Part shown: in pieces, positions 26,976 through 36,032 of the stretch
How the letters are laid out: each line of letters starts with the position of its first letter
Numbering within the stretch: position 1 is the stretch's first letter
Assembly: GCA_964342305.1 (NCBI GenBank)
Contig: CAYFGK010000012.1
Span: 16,269 to 80,268 of the forward strand
Direction of reading: 5' to 3'
Length of the DNA: 64,000 bases
DNA from: DT-110 sp964342305
Lineage (GTDB): Bacteria; Bacteroidota; Bacteroidia; Chitinophagales; Saprospiraceae
Notes under the pieces: model-generated
The model's database searches: none
Seen by the model: the letters and a program-made list of their open reading frames with translations, nothing else
Told to the model about the DNA's origin: nothing
Program-made: the position numbers and the translations under genes

Positions 26976-27539
26976 ATGCCCCGACGCGCCCTCTCCAAGG
27001 AATTGAAAGCAGCGATATCCGTGCTTTCGCAAAAAGAGAAAGACAAATTGCTTTTTCGCCTGATCCCCAAAGATGATGTGCTCACCGAACGCCTGCAATT
27101 TCAATTATTGGAAGGCGCCGCCACCACCGATGAGCGCCGCCTGGATATGTCGCGCCTGATCGATGAGGAATACGACCAACTGGAACGGGGCCACTTCTCG
27201 CCGGGCTACCTCAAACTCACCATGCGATCGATCAGCGGCCGCATCACCCGCCACGTTAAAGTAACCAGTGATAAATACGGGGAAGTAGAACTCAATTACC
27301 AGCTACTCAACGATGCCCTGGAACGCTTCCAGGATCGCCTGGCTGATTATAGCGAGCGACGAACCTTCAAACTCTACACCTACATGATCCGCCGGGCCGG
27401 CAAACTCCGGACCCTACTCGGCAAAATGCACGACGACTACCGCCTCGATTTCGAAGACGCCCAGCGGACTCTTCACCTCTACATCCGGGAATTACCGGAC
27501 CTGGAGGCGATGGCTGGTAGATACAAGTATGAAGTATGA
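26976..27539 (+). CDS. Small helical protein of unknown function, 187 aa
   Basis: Start chosen at the ATG at 26976 (MPRRALSKELKAAISVLSQK), which follows an AT-rich upstream stretch. The earlier frame overlaps the divergent PLP gene. The protein is almost wholly helical and strongly charged, without signal peptide or membrane helix. The C-terminal half (RTFKLYTYMIRRAGKLRTLL) is basic. The last residues Tyr-Lys-Tyr-Glu-Val and the stop are encoded by the start of a GTATGAA heptamer array, so the original C-terminus may have been altered. Family unrecognised; likely Bacteroidota-specific. Confidence 0.7.
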   Translation: MPRRALSKELKAAISVLSQKEKDKLLFRLIPKDDVLTERLQFQLLEGAATTDERRLDMSRLIDEEYDQLERGHFSPGYLKLTMRSISGRITRHVKVTSDKYGEVELNYQLLNDALERFQDRLADYSERRTFKLYTYMIRRAGKLRTLLGKMHDDYRLDFEDAQRTLHLYIRELPDLEAMAGRYKYEV

Positions 27540-27568
27540 GGTGTGAAGTGTGAAGTATGAAGTTTGTG
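27527..27568 (+). repeat. GTATGAA heptamer array supplying a gene's 3' end
   Basis: Six heptamers: GTATGAA, GTATGAG, GTGTGAA, GTGTGAA, GTATGAA, GTTTGTG. The first two encode the final codons and the stop of the 26976 gene. Confidence 0.85.
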
Positions 27569-27661
27569 GGAGGTCAGATATGAATCTTTAAACGGCAAAC
27601 GATTTTCGGCTTACGGAATGGTAGGTTACTAGCTTGTTCAGCTTATTGGCGAGAACCATTA

Positions 27662-27693
27662 ATTCAACATTTAGCACTAAGCATTCAGCATTG
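27662..27693. repeat. TTCAACATT / GCATTCAGC repeat
   Basis: ATTCAACATTTAGCACTAAG then CATTCAGCATTGC: short degenerate 9-10-nt units of the same family as 19264, 41105 and 63903, between convergent genes. Confidence 0.65.
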
Positions 27694-27696
27694 CTG

Positions 27697-28482
27697 TTAC
27701 AGATGTATCGTCCCATGCAGGTACGTAATCGCCTGTCCCGTCATCACCACCCGGTCGTCGAGGAGGCTGCACTGGAGGTGTCCGCGGCGGTCTTTGCCCT
27801 GGACGGCGGAGAAGGTGGTGCGTCCCAGCTGCTCCAGCCAGAAGGGTGCCAGCATGGTGTGGGCCGATCCCGTTACCGGATCTTCCTGAATTTTGAGGGC
27901 CGGGTAAAAACAGCGCGAAGCAATATCGGTATTGGCGCCGGGAGCGGTGACCACCAGGCCCCGGGCTTTGAGCTTTGTGATCGGTAGCGGGTCGGGATCC
28001 AATGCCAGTAATTGCTCCTCCGAATCGATAAGAGCCAGGTAATCATCGGTACCTTTATAGGTCAGGTTGGGTCTGAAACCAAGGGCAGCCTCGATCAGCA
28101 GGTGACTGTCGATAGGTTCGGGCGGATCGGTGGGGAAATCCATGCTGTACGAATCGCCGGACCGATTGACGCGCAGGTCCCCGCCCAGGGTGCGGAACAG
28201 GATCTCGTCCCGCTCGTAATTGAGCTCTTCGAAGAGTACGTGAGCGCTGGCGAGCGTAGCGTGTCCGCACAGGCGCACCTCCGCTGCCGGGGTGAACCAA
28301 CGCAGGTGGAAATAGTCCCCACGGTCGACAAAAAAAGCGGTTTCCGACAGATTATTCTCGGCGGCGATGGCCTGCAGCAGGGAGTCATCAGGCGTCCAGT
28401 CCTGCAGAGGCACTACGGCCGCCGGGTTCCCCTGAAAGACTTCCCTGGCAAAGGCATCCACTTGATACATATTCAATTCCAT
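27697..28482 (-). CDS. PhzF-family isomerase/epimerase-like protein
   Basis: 261 residues. Two similar alpha/beta barrel halves. The first carries YQVDAFAREVFQGNPAAVVP and the catalytic Glu47 in NNLSETAFF. The centre has LRWFTPAAEVRLCGHATLAS, diagnostic of PhzF. The second half has EDPVTGSAHTMLAPFW. Known members are isomerases or epimerases; the true substrate is unknown outside phenazine clusters, and there are no phenazine genes here. It begins 10 bp after tyrS and is probably co-transcribed. Confidence 0.9.
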   Translation of the reverse strand: MELNMYQVDAFAREVFQGNPAAVVPLQDWTPDDSLLQAIAAENNLSETAFFVDRGDYFHLRWFTPAAEVRLCGHATLASAHVLFEELNYERDEILFRTLGGDLRVNRSGDSYSMDFPTDPPEPIDSHLLIEAALGFRPNLTYKGTDDYLALIDSEEQLLALDPDPLPITKLKARGLVVTAPGANTDIASRCFYPALKIQEDPVTGSAHTMLAPFWLEQLGRTTFSAVQGKDRRGHLQCSLLDDRVVMTGQAITYLHGTIHL

Positions 28483-28492
28483 AGCTCCTCGA

Positions 28493-29761
28493 TTATTCGG
28501 CGATCAGGATAAACTTATTTTTCTTCCCATTTTCCACCATCAGGTACTGGCCATGAAGCAAGGCTTCACTGGTGATGCTGGCGTCGTGGTCCTGGACTTT
28601 TTCTTTATTAACGGCGATGGCGTTGCCTTTGATCGCTCGACGTGCATCTCCTTTGGAGGCTACCACCTGTGTGTGTTCGGCCAGCAGGTCAACAATGTTC
28701 ACACCGTTGCTCAGGGCATCTTTGGGCACGGAAAAACTGGGTATCTCCCGGGCGACCGTCGACAGATCGGCGGCGCTCATGTCCAGCAGTGTCTCGCGCT
28801 TAGCCTTCTTATTGAACAAGAGTTCCGACACCTTGAGTACCGAATTGTAGGCCTCCTGCGTGTGCAGTCGGATGGTGAGCTCCTCGGCCAGCAGACGCTT
28901 GCATTCACGGGGATTATCGGCTAATTCTTGCTCCTGAGCTTCAATCTCTTCCCTGCTTTTCAGGCTGAAGTAGCGGGTAAAGGTCGGGATGTCCGCATCG
29001 TCAGCATTGATCCAGAACTGGTAGAATTTATAGGGAGACGTAAGCTCCGGGTCGAGCCAGATATTCCCTTCCTCCGATTTGCCGAACTTCTTTCCATCCG
29101 ATTTGGTGAGCAGGGGCGTGGTGACAGCGTAGGCTTTCTCATTCAGGTTGCGGCGAATGAACTCTGTACCCGCCGTGATATTACCCCATTGATCGGAACC
29201 ACCCATTTGCAGTCGGCAGCCGTGCTCTTTGAACAAACACTGAAAGTCGTAGCCCTGCAGTAACTGGTAGCTGAATTCCGTGAACGAAATACCCGTCTCT
29301 ATGCGCTTCTTCACCGACTCCTTCGACATCATGTAGTTGACCGTAAGTGTCTTGCCCACATCGCGCAGGAAGTCCAGCACATTCATTTTCTGGTAGAAAT
29401 CGTAGTTGTTAACGAAGAGGGCCGGATTGTCCCCTTCGAAGTCGAGTAACTTCCGGAATTGCTCTTGCTGGTGAGCCAGGTTGCGGTCCAACTCATCGGT
29501 GGTTTTTAGTTCCCGTTCTTTGTCTTTGAAGGAGGGGTCGCCGATACGACCGGTAGCCCCGCCCATTAATACGATGGGTTGATGCCCGTGTCGTTGAAAA
29601 TGGGTCAGGATCATAACCTGCACGTAGTTGCCAATGGTCAGGGAAGGGGCTGTCGGGTCGAAGCCGATGTAGCCGGTAAGCGGTTGGTCAATAATGTCTT
29701 CGAGGCCGGGGGTGGAATCGTGCAGCATCCCCCGCCAGGTCAGTTCATCTAAAAAGTTCAT
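28493..29761 (-). CDS. tyrS: Tyrosyl-tRNA synthetase
   Basis: 422 residues from the ATG at 29761 (MNFLDELTWRGMLHDSTPG). The open 63 nt upstream give an Arg-rich stretch foreign to the family. The class I fold shows GYIGFDPTAPSLTIGNYVQV (the HIGH equivalent), the Tyr-binding QLLQGYDFQ and GGSDQWGNITAG, and KFGKSEEGN (the KMSKS equivalent). A C-terminal S4 domain (KGDARRAIKGNAIAVNKEKV) contacts tRNA. Length and motifs match the eubacterial TyrS-1 type. Confidence 0.95.
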   Translation of the reverse strand: MNFLDELTWRGMLHDSTPGLEDIIDQPLTGYIGFDPTAPSLTIGNYVQVMILTHFQRHGHQPIVLMGGATGRIGDPSFKDKERELKTTDELDRNLAHQQEQFRKLLDFEGDNPALFVNNYDFYQKMNVLDFLRDVGKTLTVNYMMSKESVKKRIETGISFTEFSYQLLQGYDFQCLFKEHGCRLQMGGSDQWGNITAGTEFIRRNLNEKAYAVTTPLLTKSDGKKFGKSEEGNIWLDPELTSPYKFYQFWINADDADIPTFTRYFSLKSREEIEAQEQELADNPRECKRLLAEELTIRLHTQEAYNSVLKVSELLFNKKAKRETLLDMSAADLSTVAREIPSFSVPKDALSNGVNIVDLLAEHTQVVASKGDARRAIKGNAIAVNKEKVQDHDASITSEALLHGQYLMVENGKKNKFILIAE

Positions 29762-29889
29762 GTGTGTTTGGTCTCTTTTGAAAGCACCGGTAAACCGGCG
29801 TTGCAATGTCCGTTTTGGCCTCATAAACCCCTTTTGGGAGCGTGCCGTTCCACGGGTGGCCCAAAGTTAACCAATTGGGGTTGTTTTAT

Positions 29890-29905
29890 GGCTTTCGCCA
29901 AAAAA
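29890..29905. repeat. GGCTTTCGCC hairpin copy upstream of the 1514-aa protein gene
   Basis: GGCTTTCGCCAAAAAA: the complement of TTTTTTGGCGAAAGCC, in the 219-bp divergent region before the gene at 29981. Confidence 0.8.
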
Positions 29906-29980
29906 TTAGTTTTCCTGCTAATATGGCACAGCTTTTGTAGTTGAACCCATGAAGAATTGGGAAAACTACAATAGAAGCGT

Positions 29981-32900
29981 ATGAATTCCATTACAAACCA
30001 CCGAACATATCACTGGAGCCTCTTTGTGCTGCCCCTGCTCATGGGGTTGCTGGGGTGGTCCCCCAAATCGGAAGCTCCGGCACCCGCCATGATGATGGAC
30101 GTGGATGGCTGTGCCGGACGCGATACCACCATCCAAATTTTAACCTCTTGTCTGGAAAACAGCGTACCAGTCGATCTGAAGGCCAGCTTACCCGGAAATC
30201 CCACCACCGGTGGCTTCTGGGTGAATGTCGATAGCGTGCCCGCTGACCTAAGCGATTCCACCAACGTTGATTTTGCGGCCTTCCCGACCGGGACCTTCTG
30301 CTTCGACTATATCGTAGAGGCGGGGATGAGCTGCCCGGCGGATACCGCACGACTGACCGTCGACGTGTTGAACCTTCGGGATGTATCGTGCCGGGATACC
30401 ATCAACGTTGGCCTCAACGACTCCTGTCAATTCGTAGTGAGGCCCTCTCAGTTCATTTTACTACCGGTGATGCCGGATGCTGATCTGGATACCCTATACG
30501 AAATCGTCCTGGTATCGCAGGGAGGAGCATTGGTCGGCGATACCATTACTCCGGAATACGCCGGACAAACCCTGGATGCTTTCGTCCGCATCCCGGGTTG
30601 CACCGAAAATTATTGTGTGGGTGCCGTGCAGGCTATGGACCTGCGGGCGCCCCGCATCGACTCCATTACCAATCCGCTGGGTACCGATTCCCTGCTCTGT
30701 TACGATATCGATTCAATTTACAACGTGACTGCATCCTGGCAGGACCCCTCTTACACCTACTACATCGGAGGTCCGGTCTTTAGTGATAATTGTACGACTC
30801 CGGAAGTAACGGTCACTGATAATATTGTATACGGCGATTGCGATACATCCTTCGCTACCTTATTCCGCACCTTCGAAGCCGAGGATGGCTTTGGCCAGGT
30901 GACGGATACCACCATCGCCTACCCCTTCTACGTGCCGGACCTGGTTCCGGCAGCTAAACTACCCGACGTTAAGATCAATACATGTACACCGGCGGGAACC
31001 CCCGTACCGCCCACTTACCCCTTTATTATCAATGCGTTTGGGGATACCCTCCTAATCACCGAGAATGAGTGTGACCACTCCTCGGGCTTCGAAGACCGCG
31101 AGTTCCTCCTGTGTGGAGGTACCCGAAAGATCGAGCGGATCGTAAAACTGTTCGATTGGTGTACCGACGAAGCCATCAACGTGGATACGCTGGTCATTCT
31201 GATCGGTGATTTTGAGGGGCCCCTCATTGATCAGGGAGCCGATACGATTACCGTCTCTACGGCGCCTTTTGCCTGCGAAGCCAGTTTTCGTCTGGACCAG
31301 ACCGTGCTGGAAGATATGTTTGCCCTGGAGTTCTCGGATTGCAGCGGCTCCATCGCCCTGAGTACGTCCTTTCTGACCTACGGGCCGGAGGTCGACTTTT
31401 GGGGAACCCCCACCGGCGACAGCAGCTTCATGGCCGTCGATTATCCGGTCAACCGGAATATCGTGAATGGAATTCCCTTGGGACTGCACGGTATGGTAAT
31501 CAACGCCAGCGATGCCTGTGGTAATCTTAGCGTCGATACCGTGTATTTCCGCGTAAAGGATTTTGTGTCTCCGGTTGTTCAATGTGACGACCGCATCAAT
31601 GTCACACTTAATGCCTCGGGCTACGCCCAGGTTGCAGCGGTCGATATCGATGAAGGTACCTGGGATAATTGCGCACTGGATTCCCTCAAAGTACGCAGGC
31701 TGGTACCCCCCATTTGCTACCCGAATTTCGACCGTAACGGAAACGGAATAGTGCTTGGCGATGAATTAGATGATAGTGGGTACACCCGATTCAACGATCC
31801 CGTCACCAATGGCGAATACGTGGAACTATTCTGTTGTGACCTGGATTCACTGCCCACCATCGAATTATGGGCCTGGGATATTTACGGAAATGCCGGCTTC
31901 TGCGAAACAGAATTACTACTGGAAGATAAATTTCCACCGGTCGCAGCCGCCCCGGCCGATACAGTAACCACCTGCCTTGATCCTACCCTCGACGGTACGC
32001 TGGCCAATTTTGGCGACGCAGTCATCGTCGGAGACGAATGCGGACTGGTTCAATTGCTCGAATTGACACCCGCCTTCGACCTGGCTCAGTGTGGCACCGG
32101 TACGGTGACCCGCCGTTTCCAGGCGGTGAAATACCTGGGCACCGTGCGGGAATTACGCTCGCCGGTAGTGGAGCAAGACATTATGGTAGAGGCCGTGAAT
32201 GATTACGAGATATGTATGCCTGCCGATGTGGAAGCTACCTGCGGTACGGACCCAAGTATCCCGGGAGTAACCTTTGCCGAATTGGCCTGTGACCTCATTG
32301 CCGTACAGGTACAGGACGTGCGTTTCGACGCAACCGCCGATGAGTGTTATAAGATCTTTCGCACCTACGATGTGATCAACTGGTGTGAATACGACGGGGA
32401 GTCCGAACCGCAGATCATCGACCGGGATATGGACAACGATGATGTGCCCGGTGACGAGGGGGTCTGCGTACTGGTGCGCCCCAATGGCATCACCTACTAC
32501 GATGCCGACGATGATGAATTTAACCTTACCCCTAACGAAAAAGGCTACTGGACCAACTCCATGGAGCGGCCGTTCCTGGCTTCTACGGGCTATTGGCGAT
32601 ACCGTCAGATCATCAAGGTGTACGATGCGTTCGCACCTACGATCGATGCCGCCCCACAAGAACCATTCTGCAGTATCAACGACGAAACGCTTTCCGGTTG
32701 TCAGACGTCGGTCACCTACCCCTTCAGTGTTTCGGAGAATTGTACGGACCAGGTTGAGGTGACCGTTTATTACGACGAAAATGCCGATGATGTTGATGTA
32801 TATGAATTACCCGGATCAACCATCCAGGGAGGCTATCCCAACTACATCATTACCGGTTTTTATCCGCTGGGCGACCACGCCTTTATCGTAGAAGCCCGTG

Positions 32901-34525
32901 ATGGGTGCGGCAATACGGCCCGCGAAGAATTAACCTTTAGCGTGGTCGACTGTAAAGCGCCGGCACCAATTTGTGCCTCCGATATCAGCGTGGAATTGAT
33001 GCCAACCGAACCCACGGTGGAAGATCTTGGGATGGCGGTAGTATGGGCTAACGACTTCATCCGCAGTCCGATCTACGACTGTACCGGACAGGGTGAGCAG
33101 GGTCGCGTGGAGCGATTCAGCATCAACCGGGCTATTGATCCGGCCGACAGTACCCAGAACAGTGTACTGCTTACCTGCGACGATATTGGCGAACTGGTGG
33201 AAGTACATATCTACGCCTGGGATGAAGCAGGCAATGGCGATCACTGCACCGCCTACGTGGAAGTTCAGGATAATATGGGCTTCTGCGAACCAGCCACCAG
33301 CATCATTGCCGGTTCCATCAAGACCGAGAACGGTGTGGAGGTGGAAAACGTCGAAGTACTGCTGGCGGGAGGAGAAGAACGGGTCACCCATACCGACGGC
33401 CGTGGACGCTACGCTTTCGACAAGCTTGCCTCGGGACGAAACTACGATGTGCGACCCGGTTTAAATGAAGATCACGTGAACGGGGTGTCAACCTTCGATC
33501 TGATCCTAATCCAGAAACACATCCTCGGCATTACGCAGCTGCGAACGCCTTATCAGCTGATTGCGGCCGACGTCAATAATTCGGGGGGTATTTCAACCCT
33601 GGACCTGATTCAGTTGCGCAAGTTGATACTGGGGCTGGGCGACAGCTTTTTGGGGAACCAAAGCTGGCGATTTGTGATGAGTGACTACGATTTCTCGGAT
33701 CCCGGCCACCCCTGGAAGGAGGCTATGCCCGAAGCGATGGGGGTAGAAGGGCTGGATGGTGAGGTTACCCTCGACTTCATGGCCATCAAGATCGGTGACG
33801 TGAACGGAAACGCACGCGTTAACAGCAGTCAGCCACCACCCGAAGTGCGCAATGACGATCAGCTCGACCTGTGGGCACCGGATCTGCTGGTCGAAGCGGG
33901 GGACCGCCTGGAAGTTCCCATTACCTCCGAAGACCTGCAGGGCATTCAGGGGATGCAGTTTACCCTGGAGGTCATTCATCCTGACCTCCAAATCGAATCC
34001 ATCCGTCCGGCTCTGTTGGCGAATGATCATATGGGGCCCTTGGATCCCGAACGCTTATGGACTTTCTCCTGGAATGCGCAACCGGGCTCCCAACTGGAAT
34101 CAGCGACGCTCTTTACGGTCGTAGTATCGGCAAGCGCCGACATCCGCTTGCAAGATGGGTTGCGGCTAACCTCCACCAAAACGCCGGCTGAAGCCTACAA
34201 TGCATTTGACGAACTACTCAACGTGGCTCTGCAATGGTCGGCCAGCGGGGTAGGGGATCGCGCGTTCGATGTGCTGGAAATCGCTCCGAATCCATTCCAC
34301 GATCAGGTGCGCTTGCGATTCTCTCTGCCGGCTGAAGAGTCGGTGCGGCTACAGATCTTTGATGTTGCCGCCCGATTGGTTCACCAACGCTCTTGGAACG
34401 GGAATGCGGGACTGAACGACATCTTCATACGATCGGAAGACCTGGCCGGAGATGGGCTGTATATTTTCCGTCTGGAGGGCGATACTGGTTTCCGGGAAGG
34501 TCGGTTGGTTTTGAAAAGAGATTAA
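29981..34525 (+). CDS. Large secreted surface protein with dockerin-like, cohesin-like and T9SS sorting modules
   Basis: 1514 residues. N-terminal signal (HWSLFVLPLLMGLLGW). Residues ~40-1100 form repeated Cys-containing beta modules of HYR/Ig type, recognised by VxxNxxGYAxV and ATDxCGN-like motifs. About 1109-1160 is a carboxypeptidase-regulatory-like strand set (IAGSIKTENGVEVENVEVLL). About 1160-1275 is a duplicated dockerin-like helix pair (GVSTFDLILIQKHILGI; ISTLDLIQLRKLILGL). About 1295-1415 is cohesin-like (LQGIQGMQFTLEVIHPDLQI). The last 80 residues (APNPFHDQVRLRF ... LYIFRLEG) are a Por sorting domain. Inferred: exported through T9SS to the cell surface, with an adhesive or matrix role. 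Confidence 0.85.
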   Translation: MNSITNHRTYHWSLFVLPLLMGLLGWSPKSEAPAPAMMMDVDGCAGRDTTIQILTSCLENSVPVDLKASLPGNPTTGGFWVNVDSVPADLSDSTNVDFAAFPTGTFCFDYIVEAGMSCPADTARLTVDVLNLRDVSCRDTINVGLNDSCQFVVRPSQFILLPVMPDADLDTLYEIVLVSQGGALVGDTITPEYAGQTLDAFVRIPGCTENYCVGAVQAMDLRAPRIDSITNPLGTDSLLCYDIDSIYNVTASWQDPSYTYYIGGPVFSDNCTTPEVTVTDNIVYGDCDTSFATLFRTFEAEDGFGQVTDTTIAYPFYVPDLVPAAKLPDVKINTCTPAGTPVPPTYPFIINAFGDTLLITENECDHSSGFEDREFLLCGGTRKIERIVKLFDWCTDEAINVDTLVILIGDFEGPLIDQGADTITVSTAPFACEASFRLDQTVLEDMFALEFSDCSGSIALSTSFLTYGPEVDFWGTPTGDSSFMAVDYPVNRNIVNGIPLGLHGMVINASDACGNLSVDTVYFRVKDFVSPVVQCDDRINVTLNASGYAQVAAVDIDEGTWDNCALDSLKVRRLVPPICYPNFDRNGNGIVLGDELDDSGYTRFNDPVTNGEYVELFCCDLDSLPTIELWAWDIYGNAGFCETELLLEDKFPPVAAAPADTVTTCLDPTLDGTLANFGDAVIVGDECGLVQLLELTPAFDLAQCGTGTVTRRFQAVKYLGTVRELRSPVVEQDIMVEAVNDYEICMPADVEATCGTDPSIPGVTFAELACDLIAVQVQDVRFDATADECYKIFRTYDVINWCEYDGESEPQIIDRDMDNDDVPGDEGVCVLVRPNGITYYDADDDEFNLTPNEKGYWTNSMERPFLASTGYWRYRQIIKVYDAFAPTIDAAPQEPFCSINDETLSGCQTSVTYPFSVSENCTDQVEVTVYYDENADDVDVYELPGSTIQGGYPNYIITGFYPLGDHAFIVEARDGCGNTAREELTFSVVDCKAPAPICASDISVELMPTEPTVEDLGMAVVWANDFIRSPIYDCTGQGEQGRVERFSINRAIDPADSTQNSVLLTCDDIGELVEVHIYAWDEAGNGDHCTAYVEVQDNMGFCEPATSIIAGSIKTENGVEVENVEVLLAGGEERVTHTDGRGRYAFDKLASGRNYDVRPGLNEDHVNGVSTFDLILIQKHILGITQLRTPYQLIAADVNNSGGISTLDLIQLRKLILGLGDSFLGNQSWRFVMSDYDFSDPGHPWKEAMPEAMGVEGLDGEVTLDFMAIKIGDVNGNARVNSSQPPPEVRNDDQLDLWAPDLLVEAGDRLEVPITSEDLQGIQGMQFTLEVIHPDLQIESIRPALLANDHMGPLDPERLWTFSWNAQPGSQLESATLFTVVVSASADIRLQDGLRLTSTKTPAEAYNAFDELLNVALQWSASGVGDRAFDVLEIAPNPFHDQVRLRFSLPAEESVRLQIFDVAARLVHQRSWNGNAGLNDIFIRSEDLAGDGLYIFRLEGDTGFREGRLVLKRD

Positions 34526-34544
34526 TCTCGCCCTACGGAAGCAG

Positions 34545-34589
34545 AATCAGCCGCTGTTTTTCAAAAGAAAGGCAGCGGCTGATTATTTT
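34545..34589 (+). terminator. Rho-independent terminator after the surface-protein gene
   Basis: AATCAGCCGCTG (34545-34556) pairs perfectly with CAGCGGCTGATT (34573-34584), followed by ATTTTT. The 12-bp GC-rich stem ends just before the next gene starts at 34595. Confidence 0.85.
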
Positions 34590-34594
34590 TACGG

Positions 34595-35113
34595 ATGAAC
34601 AGGCCACATTTTTCCTATCGGCCGGCTAAACCGGATGATCTTACCATGTTGATCCATTGGGACCAGCAACCGCACGTCATGCTATCCGATAATAACGATT
34701 CCTGGGAATGGTCACCGGAAGACCTGGCCGTGAATCCACCCTGGCGGTCTTTGTGGATTACCCAGGTCGATGGCCGGGATGTGGGCGTGATCCAGATCAT
34801 CGATCCGGAGCAAGAGGATACGCATTACTGGGGCCAAATGCCCCCCAATCAGCGTGCACTTGATATTTGGATCGGTGAAGCATCTGATCTTGGTCATGGC
34901 TACGGTACGGAATTTATGAAGATGGCACTAGCTTACTGTTTCTCGGATCAAGAGGTGGAGGCGGTCTGGGTTGATCCCCTGGAGTCTAACCGGCGGGTAC
35001 ATCCCTTTTACGAATCACTGGGTTTTTCATACGTAGAACACCGGTGGTTCGACCAGGACTTCTGCCGGATCTTTCGGATTGACCGATCAACGTACCTTTC
35101 GTACCATGGGTGA
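34595..35113 (+). CDS. GNAT N-acetyltransferase, AAC(6')-like
   Basis: 172 residues. Start motif FSYRPAKPDDLTMLIHWDQQPHV, then IGEASDLGHGYGTEFMKMAL (the acetyl-CoA loop Q/RxxGxG/A equivalent) and VDPLESNRRVHPFYESLGF, which resembles the aminoglycoside 6'-acetyltransferase subgroup. Known members transfer acetyl groups to amines; the substrate here is unknown and a resistance role is not shown. It overlaps the next gene by 8 nt, so it heads a compact operon with the ABC exporter genes. Confidence 0.85.
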   Translation: MNRPHFSYRPAKPDDLTMLIHWDQQPHVMLSDNNDSWEWSPEDLAVNPPWRSLWITQVDGRDVGVIQIIDPEQEDTHYWGQMPPNQRALDIWIGEASDLGHGYGTEFMKMALAYCFSDQEVEAVWVDPLESNRRVHPFYESLGFSYVEHRWFDQDFCRIFRIDRSTYLSYHG

Positions 35114-36032
35114 ATTTACTGAAATTCAATGGCGTCGCTTACTTCGTTACCTGCGGTCCCTGGGGCTACCACCGGCGGTGGGCCTGGTCATCCTGGTCTT
35201 TTTATTTGGATTATTGTCGTGGAGACTGATGGTGACTTACAGCTGGGGCCCCTACGTATTCCTGGTCCTTATGGTGTACCTGGGACAACTTTTGGGGAGG
35301 CCCCTTCGCCGGGAAGCTATCCGGCAATGGAGCGGACCGGATTTTTATTGGCGGATTCGGTGTTGGGAACAACTTTTGCTCAGTCTGCCCTTCGCCCTGG
35401 TCTTGCTGGTCTTCAAAGACTGGTGGTTTGGCCTCCTTGCGGTGGCCCTCAGCCTGCTATCGCTTTGGTCCCCTCCTTTACTTCATGTCCGGTTTCCCTT
35501 TAGGCTGCCTTTCGGCAAAAAACCATTTGAATACACCACGGGTCTTCGAAAGCACCTCTGGCTGTTGTTGGTCGTCTTGTTTTTCGTGGTAATTGGCTTT
35601 ATTGTTGCCAATCCGGGCCTTTCTGTTTTCGGATTTACGATCCTGATGTTACTGCCGATGGGGTGGATAGGGCAAATTGAGCCGGTTACTTACTTGTGGC
35701 AACACAGTCAGACCCCTGCGGCTTTTTTATGGCAAAAGTGGGTGACCGGAGCGGAACATTTATGCTACCTGGGTCTGCCACTGGCCATTTTTCTGGGCGT
35801 ACTGTTTCCCGGAATGAGTCTGGCTGTTGGGGTGGTCTTTGTGGTGGGGCTCGGTGCCCAAACTGCCATTCTATTGGCCAAATACGCCAGTTATCCCCGT
35901 GATATCGATTTTGTACACGCTATTTTGGTGGCAACCGGAATCATTTTTTTGCCCGTCCTGGTGGTAGTGTTGCCCTTTCTGGGACGTAAGGCCCTCGCTA
36001 ACCTGAAACAATATCTGCCATGGTCGTCCTGA
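35106..36032 (+). CDS. Membrane subunit of an ABC exporter
   Basis: 308 residues from the ATG at 35106, which overlaps the preceding stop (ATGGGTGA), a coupled layout. About nine hydrophobic segments spread over the length, with a charged N-terminus. No conserved soluble domain. The next gene, overlapping by 13 nt, is an ABC ATPase, so this is most likely its membrane partner. The substrate is unknown. Confidence 0.75.
   Translation: MGEFTEIQWRRLLRYLRSLGLPPAVGLVILVFLFGLLSWRLMVTYSWGPYVFLVLMVYLGQLLGRPLRREAIRQWSGPDFYWRIRCWEQLLLSLPFALVLLVFKDWWFGLLAVALSLLSLWSPPLLHVRFPFRLPFGKKPFEYTTGLRKHLWLLLVVLFFVVIGFIVANPGLSVFGFTILMLLPMGWIGQIEPVTYLWQHSQTPAAFLWQKWVTGAEHLCYLGLPLAIFLGVLFPGMSLAVGVVFVVGLGAQTAILLAKYASYPRDIDFVHAILVATGIIFLPVLVVVLPFLGRKALANLKQYLPWSS
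35507..35522. repeat. GCCTTTCGGC hairpin copy inside the permease gene
   Basis: GCCTTTCGGCAAAAAA: the complement of TTTTTTGCCGAAAGGC, inside codons for Leu-Pro-Phe-Gly-Lys-Lys. Confidence 0.7.

Noticed and set aside
34595..35113. Aminoglycoside-resistance gene
   Set aside because: Resembles AAC(6') acetyltransferases in motif spacing, but generic GNAT proteins share it; substrate cannot be read from sequence.
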